This document shows positions 58,282-64,000 of a stretch of DNA of 64,000 nucleotides, one piece after another. A program made the position numbers and the translations under genes. Where the stretch lies: the NCBI GenBank assembly GCA_025057975.1, contig JANWUV010000005.1, positions 124,001-188,000 on the forward strand, given 5' to 3'. Position 1 is the first letter of the stretch. Every line of letters begins with the position of its first letter. The notes under the pieces were generated by a model that was given only the letters and a program-made list of their open reading frames with translations, ran no database searches and was not told the DNA's origin. The stretch is from Chloracidobacterium sp. GTDB taxonomy: Bacteria > Acidobacteriota > Blastocatellia > Chloracidobacteriales > Chloracidobacteriaceae.

Positions 58282-58883
58282 AACACCACGCGCCGTCCTT
58301 CGATGCGCCATGGCTCGTAGAGTAAGCGCTCGACAGCCGCCGGGTAGGTTTTGTGTTCGGCGGCGAGAATCCGCGCCGCTAAGGTTTCCGGCGTATCGTC
58401 GTCCAGCACCGGCACAGCTGACTGCATAACGATAGGGCCATGATCAAGCTCCTCATCCACGAGATGGACAGTGCAGCCGGACACCTTCACGCCATAGTCA
58501 AACGCCCGCCGCTGGGCGTCTAGTCCCGGAAAGGCAGGGAGCAGCGACGGGTGAATGTTTACAATGCGGTTGGGAAACGCCCGGATAAACGTCGGCGCAA
58601 GCAAACGCATAAAGCCAGCTAAACAGATTAGGTGCGGCGCAAACGGCACCACCGCCTCGCGCAGCGCGTCGGAATGAGCGGCGCGCGACAGTCCAGTGTG
58701 CGGTACAATCCGGGTTGGAATGCCCTGTTCGTCCGCAAAGGTTAGACCAGCGGCGTCGGCCCGGTTGCTGACGACGGCGGCCACCGTTGCGTGCAGGCGT
58801 CCTTTCCCAATAGCTTCAACAAGCGCCCGCAGGTTCGAGCCGCGACCGGAAATCAAAACGACCAGACGCGGTGGGTCGGTCAT
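58260..58883 (-). CDS. purN: Phosphoribosylglycinamide formyltransferase
   Basis: 207 residues. Third step of purine synthesis, with 10-formyl-THF. VVLISGRGSNLRALVEAI, FAPHLICLAGFMRLL, NIHPSLLPAFPG (catalytic His/Asn), VSGCTVHLVDEELDHGPIV (catalytic Asp). Complete. Its start overlaps the yraN stop by 4 bases. No other pur gene is near. Confidence 0.97.
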   Translation of the reverse strand: MTDPPRLVVLISGRGSNLRALVEAIGKGRLHATVAAVVSNRADAAGLTFADEQGIPTRIVPHTGLSRAAHSDALREAVVPFAPHLICLAGFMRLLAPTFIRAFPNRIVNIHPSLLPAFPGLDAQRRAFDYGVKVSGCTVHLVDEELDHGPIVMQSAVPVLDDDTPETLAARILAAEHKTYPAAVERLLYEPWRIEGRRVVFQSSQSG

Positions 58884-59305
58884 GAGAAGAACCCCTTGAA
58901 GAGGGTAATGGTGGGGGTTGTGGCTGGCGCGTCCCAGAGAATGGCGACGACATCGAAGCGATACGGCGCATCCGCCGGCCCGATCAGCCGCCGGTAGCGT
59001 TGGGCGGCGCGGCGTAAGCGGTACCGTTTGAAGGCCGTCACGGCGCTTTCCGGCGTGGCGACGCTGGCGGACGTACGGGCTTTGACCTCAATGAACACCA
59101 GGGTCGGGCCGTCAAACGCTACCATATCAATCTCACCGTAGATGCGTCGGCCGGTGTGCGTGCGTCCGATGGGCAGGCGCACGTTGTAAGCGGCGATACG
59201 TAAACCGCGCCGCATCAGAAATTGCGCGGCGAGCCGTTCCCCCATTCGTCCAAGTTCGGCGCGGTTCAGGCCAGCGATTGAGGACTTCCCGGTGAGTTCC
59301 GTCAT
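58880..59305 (-). CDS. yraN: YraN/UPF0102 family endonuclease-like protein
   Basis: 141 residues. The family core GEIDMVAFDGPTLVFIEVKART is a PD-(D/E)xK nuclease motif and GRMGERLAAQFLMRRGLRIAAYNVR leads it. Linked with DNA processing or Holliday-junction metabolism; biochemical role not settled. It sits between purN (4-base overlap) and the large unknown protein (9 bases). Confidence 0.9.
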   Translation of the reverse strand: MTELTGKSSIAGLNRAELGRMGERLAAQFLMRRGLRIAAYNVRLPIGRTHTGRRIYGEIDMVAFDGPTLVFIEVKARTSASVATPESAVTAFKRYRLRRAAQRYRRLIGPADAPYRFDVVAILWDAPATTPTITLFKGFFS

Positions 59306-59314
59306 GGTGATGGC

Positions 59315-62209
59315 TCACGATGATTGCTGCGGATGGCTTGCATCAGCCCGTGGCGTCGCCCGCCGAAAAGGCGTAAGACACAGACGAATCAGGGTGTAAG
59401 TCCAGCGGGTCGCCGCCGCCTTCCACAGTGGGCGGCGGGCCAGCCGCTCGATGCGTTGTAACCGCTCTTCAAGCAAAGTGCGTTCTTCCTTGGTGTAGTA
59501 GTCGCTGCCGCTGGACGGCGCAAGGCGTTCCGTCAAAGTTTCCCGGAGTTGCCGCGCCAAACGCGCGACTTCCGTCGGCGGATAGGACGCCAGCACCATT
59601 TCCAAATCGCGTAAGCGCACCGGCGGCGTATCCAGCCCCAAACAATCCTCCAGCAGGTAGGTTTCAGGCGGTCGCCAATCCGGTACTGAGGCGACGCATT
59701 GCACCGTCCAGATGAGTCGCAGGAACCAACGGCGTAGCCACCACGTCAGCCAAGACATCTTCGCTAGTTCCTGAAGGTCCTGCCGGCGCTGCGCGTAAGT
59801 GCGGCGTTCCGCCGGATCAATGTCTTCCGGCAGCGTTGCATACCATTCGTCAAAGGCCCGCGCCAGCGCACGCAACGCCGTCCGTGAACGGGCCATAATT
59901 AGCACTGACGAAATCTGTGTGAGACGCTGGATGGTGGTTTCAAGGGTTTGCCATTCGACCAGCACTCGTTCATCCGTCAGGTCGAGCGTTTCCAGTTCAC
60001 CCAGCGCGACAATATACGACGCTAGCTGGATGGGCTCACGCCGGTCTAGATCGCGGAGCATTGCCGGGATGCGCGCCCGATATTCAAGGCGCTCCGTTTC
60101 GTTCAATACCAATAAGTCATCCAATCGGCGCTGAATGCGCCGCAAACAGGCGCGCGCCGCAACAATTTCTTCGTAAACATAAGCTTGCCCAGCTAGTTCG
60201 AGGGCGACCTCGATGGATTGCGTCACGACCGTCGCGTCGTGCGTCTGCGGCGTAACGTGTTGCGCCAGTCGCTCAAACGTATACGTCGCCATCGGCAGAT
60301 CACTGCGCGCCAAAAAAGCGCGTTTGCCCAGATCGTCCACCGACACCCGCGCCGCATGCCGTTCATGCTTCTCCGGCGAAAAAACACGCTCCTCGTATTC
60401 AGCCTGCTCCTGTGCGCGGGTGAGAATGCTGATGTGAAAAGCGCGCCAGAAGCGTAAAAACGCCTCCTGCAGAATTTCGTGCGGTTGGCGCATGGTCGCC
60501 GCGCCAACCAGCTCGGCGTTTCGGTCAGACTGCACAAAGGACGGAAAGTGAATTTTAGTAAACGCTAGCTCCTGTTCGATATGCCAAGCGGCGATGCCGT
60601 CCAAATGATACTGCTCAACATCGTTCGGCGTTCGTCCGGTCAGCAGGCGGACGTAGGTGCGACTCCACTCTAGAACCAAGCTTCGCCAGTACAGATAATG
60701 CTCGTAGCTGTTTTCTCGTGCGCGGGCGTAGTCATGGTCAAAGACCCGGCGTAAATGGTTGAGGCAGTTAAGGAGGTCGCTGGTCGCCACGCTTTCGGCT
60801 TGACGGCGGAGTTCTTCCGTGTCGCCAACTGACAGAGGAATGGAGCGCCGGTGCTTGATCGCGTTGACCAGCAGTTCAGCCAACGTGTTCCGCTGGTTGA
60901 AGACATCCATGCCTTCGGCGAGCGGCAGCCCATTGCGCCGCGCAAAGTGCGCTGTGCCTTCGGTCAGTCGTTCGACGGCGTAGATGTCGCCGGTCGGTGT
61001 GGTGAATTTTCGCATCGCGTCGTGGCAGTAGAACGCCAGTTCGCAGAAATCGCCCACCCGCTTGAGCAGGAACAGTTTGCTGCGCAGTGTCCTAGATGAA
61101 CTCAAGAACTCCCGCTCAAAGCCATGCAGGAAGCGATGGAGTACGTCGGGAAAGAGATCGAAAAACACCTGCCGCAGCAGCGGTACGTACACGTATCGGA
61201 CGGCGTCCACGAACCGTGCGCCTTCTTCCTTCAGCATCTGCACCGTTGCAGCCAGAGCGGTTTCGATAAACTTGATCTGAGCTTCCAGCGACTCAGACAA
61301 ATGATGCTGGACGTATTCGCTGAGGATATAGGCTACGGGGTGGTCAGGGCCTTGATTCCGCAGCGTAATGCTTGGAATTCCACGACGCTTGGCTAGGGCT
61401 TCTAGCGTGTACTCCACCGCCGCCGCAAAGAGCGCGTCGTCAGTGATTTTTTGCCACTTGCGCGCGCTAATGAGCATTGCCAGCAAACCGACCTCTCCTT
61501 CTCGGTCAAGCAGTTTTTGTTCTTCAATAAGGCGCTTAAGGTAGGCGGCGTCAGAGGGGGAATACACCGCCGTCCCATTTTTGTCCTTGAGCACCGTCGT
61601 TTGCAGGCTGACTTCCGCATGGTCGGCTGCGGTTTGTGGGATGAGCGGGTGTTTCAACAACGCCTGAATCACTTGTACGGTGCACCGGTCAATTTCATCC
61701 GGCGTCAGGGGGCGGTCGAGGCCGCGCGGCAGTGTTGTGCGGAGAATGGTTTCTAAGTTGAGATCTACCGCCAACTCTACTGGACGCATTGCAGCGGGAA
61801 AGTTGGGAATGAACTCCCGGCAGTACGGCAGCAAGATGTCGGCGGCGCGCACCTCAAAGTCGGCGATTTTAATTTCGCCAGTTCGGAACTTCTCCCGATG
61901 CCATTCCAGAATGATGGCGGCGATTTGGTCTTTGATTTCGGCGATGCGAACTTGCTGGCGCAGAGCCGTCCGCAGTTCACTAAGGTTAAGGATCTGGGTC
62001 ATCCCGCCGCCGCCAGTGCGGAGCGGCGTTGTCGCGCGGGCCGCTGGGGGCGTCGTCGGTATCAGCGCCGGCAGACCGAGTTTGCTGAGCCGTTCGTTGA
62101 GTTCCCGCTCGATCTCCTCCAGCGAAGGCGTCACTGGCGACGGTTCTTCCGACGCTGTTTGTTGAGAAGTAGCCTTCGGCGGAACTGCGGTAGGAGAATT
62201 CCGCTCCAT
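59315..62209 (-). CDS. Large alpha-helical protein of unknown function
   Basis: 964 residues not matching a family I know. Apart from a disordered N-terminus (1-55) and one hydrophobic stretch late in the chain (LTWWLRRWFLRLIWTV), it is mostly helical with many Glu/Arg/Leu-rich segments. Two conserved-looking stretches are PYCREFIPNFPAAMRPVELA and HFARRNGLPLAEGMDVFNQRN. No nucleotide-binding motif or signal peptide is visible. ATG 62209 has GGGAAG upstream; a GTG at 62278 is the alternative. It ends 9 bases before yraN and starts about 110 bases after a receiver-DUF4388 regulator on the same strand. A scaffold role is possible but unproven. Confidence 0.75.
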   Translation of the reverse strand: MERNSPTAVPPKATSQQTASEEPSPVTPSLEEIERELNERLSKLGLPALIPTTPPAARATTPLRTGGGGMTQILNLSELRTALRQQVRIAEIKDQIAAIILEWHREKFRTGEIKIADFEVRAADILLPYCREFIPNFPAAMRPVELAVDLNLETILRTTLPRGLDRPLTPDEIDRCTVQVIQALLKHPLIPQTAADHAEVSLQTTVLKDKNGTAVYSPSDAAYLKRLIEEQKLLDREGEVGLLAMLISARKWQKITDDALFAAAVEYTLEALAKRRGIPSITLRNQGPDHPVAYILSEYVQHHLSESLEAQIKFIETALAATVQMLKEEGARFVDAVRYVYVPLLRQVFFDLFPDVLHRFLHGFEREFLSSSRTLRSKLFLLKRVGDFCELAFYCHDAMRKFTTPTGDIYAVERLTEGTAHFARRNGLPLAEGMDVFNQRNTLAELLVNAIKHRRSIPLSVGDTEELRRQAESVATSDLLNCLNHLRRVFDHDYARARENSYEHYLYWRSLVLEWSRTYVRLLTGRTPNDVEQYHLDGIAAWHIEQELAFTKIHFPSFVQSDRNAELVGAATMRQPHEILQEAFLRFWRAFHISILTRAQEQAEYEERVFSPEKHERHAARVSVDDLGKRAFLARSDLPMATYTFERLAQHVTPQTHDATVVTQSIEVALELAGQAYVYEEIVAARACLRRIQRRLDDLLVLNETERLEYRARIPAMLRDLDRREPIQLASYIVALGELETLDLTDERVLVEWQTLETTIQRLTQISSVLIMARSRTALRALARAFDEWYATLPEDIDPAERRTYAQRRQDLQELAKMSWLTWWLRRWFLRLIWTVQCVASVPDWRPPETYLLEDCLGLDTPPVRLRDLEMVLASYPPTEVARLARQLRETLTERLAPSSGSDYYTKEERTLLEERLQRIERLARRPLWKAAATRWTYTLIRLCLTPFRRATPRADASHPQQSS

Positions 62210-62320
62210 AGAACAGCTTCCCCGAGCCGTGAAAAAATGGGCGGAAGGCGGCGCGGGGCGCCGCTTTGACGCCGTCACCGCCGCCTTACCGGGGCAATCC
62301 TTGCTAATTGGCGGCGCGAG

Positions 62321-63019
62321 CTAGCCTTGCCGTTTGATGAGCCGCGTGATGTCCATCGCCAGCGTAATCTGATCGGCCACTTCATAGGCCTCAAAGGAAT
62401 ACATCAGCAGCGGCGACGCCAAAATTTCCCGTACGGCGGTTTCGCCAAGGCGATCTTCAAGCTTGGCGTGAACCGCGTGGCCGCCCTCGAAGAAAATCGC
62501 GCCGGAAAGCGGCGCACTGCTTTCCTCGGCGGCTTTGATCAAGACCGTCAATTTGCCGCTCAGTTTGTGCCGTATGACAAGGTCAATACACTGCGCCAAG
62601 GTGATTTGTTGCAACGGATCTGGTGTGGCCTTGCCGGTCGCCATCGCCTGATGTTTCGCCAAGGCGCTGTTGACGCGAATCAGAAGCTCCTCCAGGGCAA
62701 ACGGTTTTCCAAGATAGTCGTCGGCCCCCAAACCCATACCTTCGACCCGTTCTTCAACCTCCCGCTTGGCGCTCAAAAAGATAAACGGAATATGCTTAGT
62801 CGCCTGATTGAGGCGCACTAGTTGACAAACTTCATGCCCGGTCATGCCGGGCATCATCACGTCGCACACAATCAGGTCGAAAGGTCCGGCTTGCTGCAGG
62901 AGGCGCATCGCCGTCAATCCACTGTCGGCCTCCACCGGCGTGTGTCCGCCATGCTTGAGCGCCATGACGGTCGCCAACCGCACATCCGCTTCATCGTCAA
63001 TCACCAGAATGCGTGCCAT
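62321..63019 (-). CDS. Response regulator with C-terminal DUF4388 domain
   Basis: 232 residues. Receiver (1-120) with the acidic pair (VIDDE), Asp53 (LIVCDVMMPGMTG), and Lys in LGKPF. The C-terminal part (about 140-232) is a DUF4388/PATAN-type module (KLSGKLTVLI, GAIFFEGGHAVHAKLEDRLGETAVREIL). Domain order is the usual one for DUF4388 regulators. Another DUF4388 protein, with a J domain, lies at 41658. Confidence 0.87.
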   Translation of the reverse strand: MARILVIDDEADVRLATVMALKHGGHTPVEADSGLTAMRLLQQAGPFDLIVCDVMMPGMTGHEVCQLVRLNQATKHIPFIFLSAKREVEERVEGMGLGADDYLGKPFALEELLIRVNSALAKHQAMATGKATPDPLQQITLAQCIDLVIRHKLSGKLTVLIKAAEESSAPLSGAIFFEGGHAVHAKLEDRLGETAVREILASPLLMYSFEAYEVADQITLAMDITRLIKRQG

Positions 63020-63044
63020 AAGCTATGTCTTTTCAGGCTGGAGG

Positions 63045-64000
<956 letters not shown>

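Overview
The window is GC-rich, densely packed bacterial chromosome with about 50 protein genes, two tRNA genes, no rRNA, no CRISPR array and no intact mobile element. Gene content points to the Acidobacteriota, possibly a Chloracidobacterium-like (Blastocatellia) lineage. The clues are DUF4388 signalling proteins, a giant Pro/Ala-rich response regulator with a conserved C-terminal helix block, Ser/Thr kinase-WD40 fusions, a Uma2 nuclease, a SPOR-Ycf48 fusion and an F-type ATP synthase cluster with separate b and b' genes. This assignment is an inference from content; no marker tree was made.

Layout. 1-9.3 kb: uvrA, msrA plus a CDF metal exporter (overlapping pair), a membrane protein of unknown function, a kinase-WD40 protein and mgtE behind a strongly structured leader. 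9.4-15.4 kb: the most unusual locus, a tight minus-strand operon of a tubulin/FtsZ-like protein, a 1151-residue actin/Hsp70-fold ATPase with a large unknown N-terminal half, and a membrane-anchored coiled-coil protein. 15.5-23.5 kb: a TMTC-like membrane/TPR protein, a zinc-ribbon protein, a NUDIX-metallo-beta-lactamase fusion, a TonB-domain protein converging on a small secreted protein, rsmA with a secreted S1/P1 nuclease, and a small Cys/His protein. 23.6-33.5 kb: a short-chain dehydrogenase, an aspartate-type aminotransferase, gyrA, a Uma2 nuclease, recA, a HEAT-repeat protein, a degenerate prephenate dehydratase, sixA and a decayed second copy of the dehydratase 3' end.

33.5-43.7 kb: nuoN, SPOR-Ycf48 protein plus MacB-type permease, prmA-era, surE, tRNA-Pro, a DUF4388/J-domain/TPR protein and tRNA-His. 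43.8-48 kb: ATP synthase genes b', b, delta, alpha, gamma, without beta, epsilon, a or c. 48-64 kb: a FecCD-type permease with a tiny membrane ORF in front, an ArgD-like aminotransferase, the 801-residue response regulator, an HD phosphohydrolase, rpmF-plsX-bcp behind a near-perfect sigma-70 promoter, a secreted protein, a RidA protein, a rhomboid protease, a purN-yraN-unknown (964 residues) run, a receiver-DUF4388 regulator and the 3' part of a split-type methylmalonyl-CoA mutase that runs off the end.

Most genes are housekeeping (DNA repair, topology, translation, lipid and purine synthesis, energy). The parts with no ready explanation are the tubulin-like/actin-like operon, the prephenate dehydratase relic and several multi-domain fusions. 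Start codons were chosen from ribosome-binding sites and family length, so many differ from the longest open frame.
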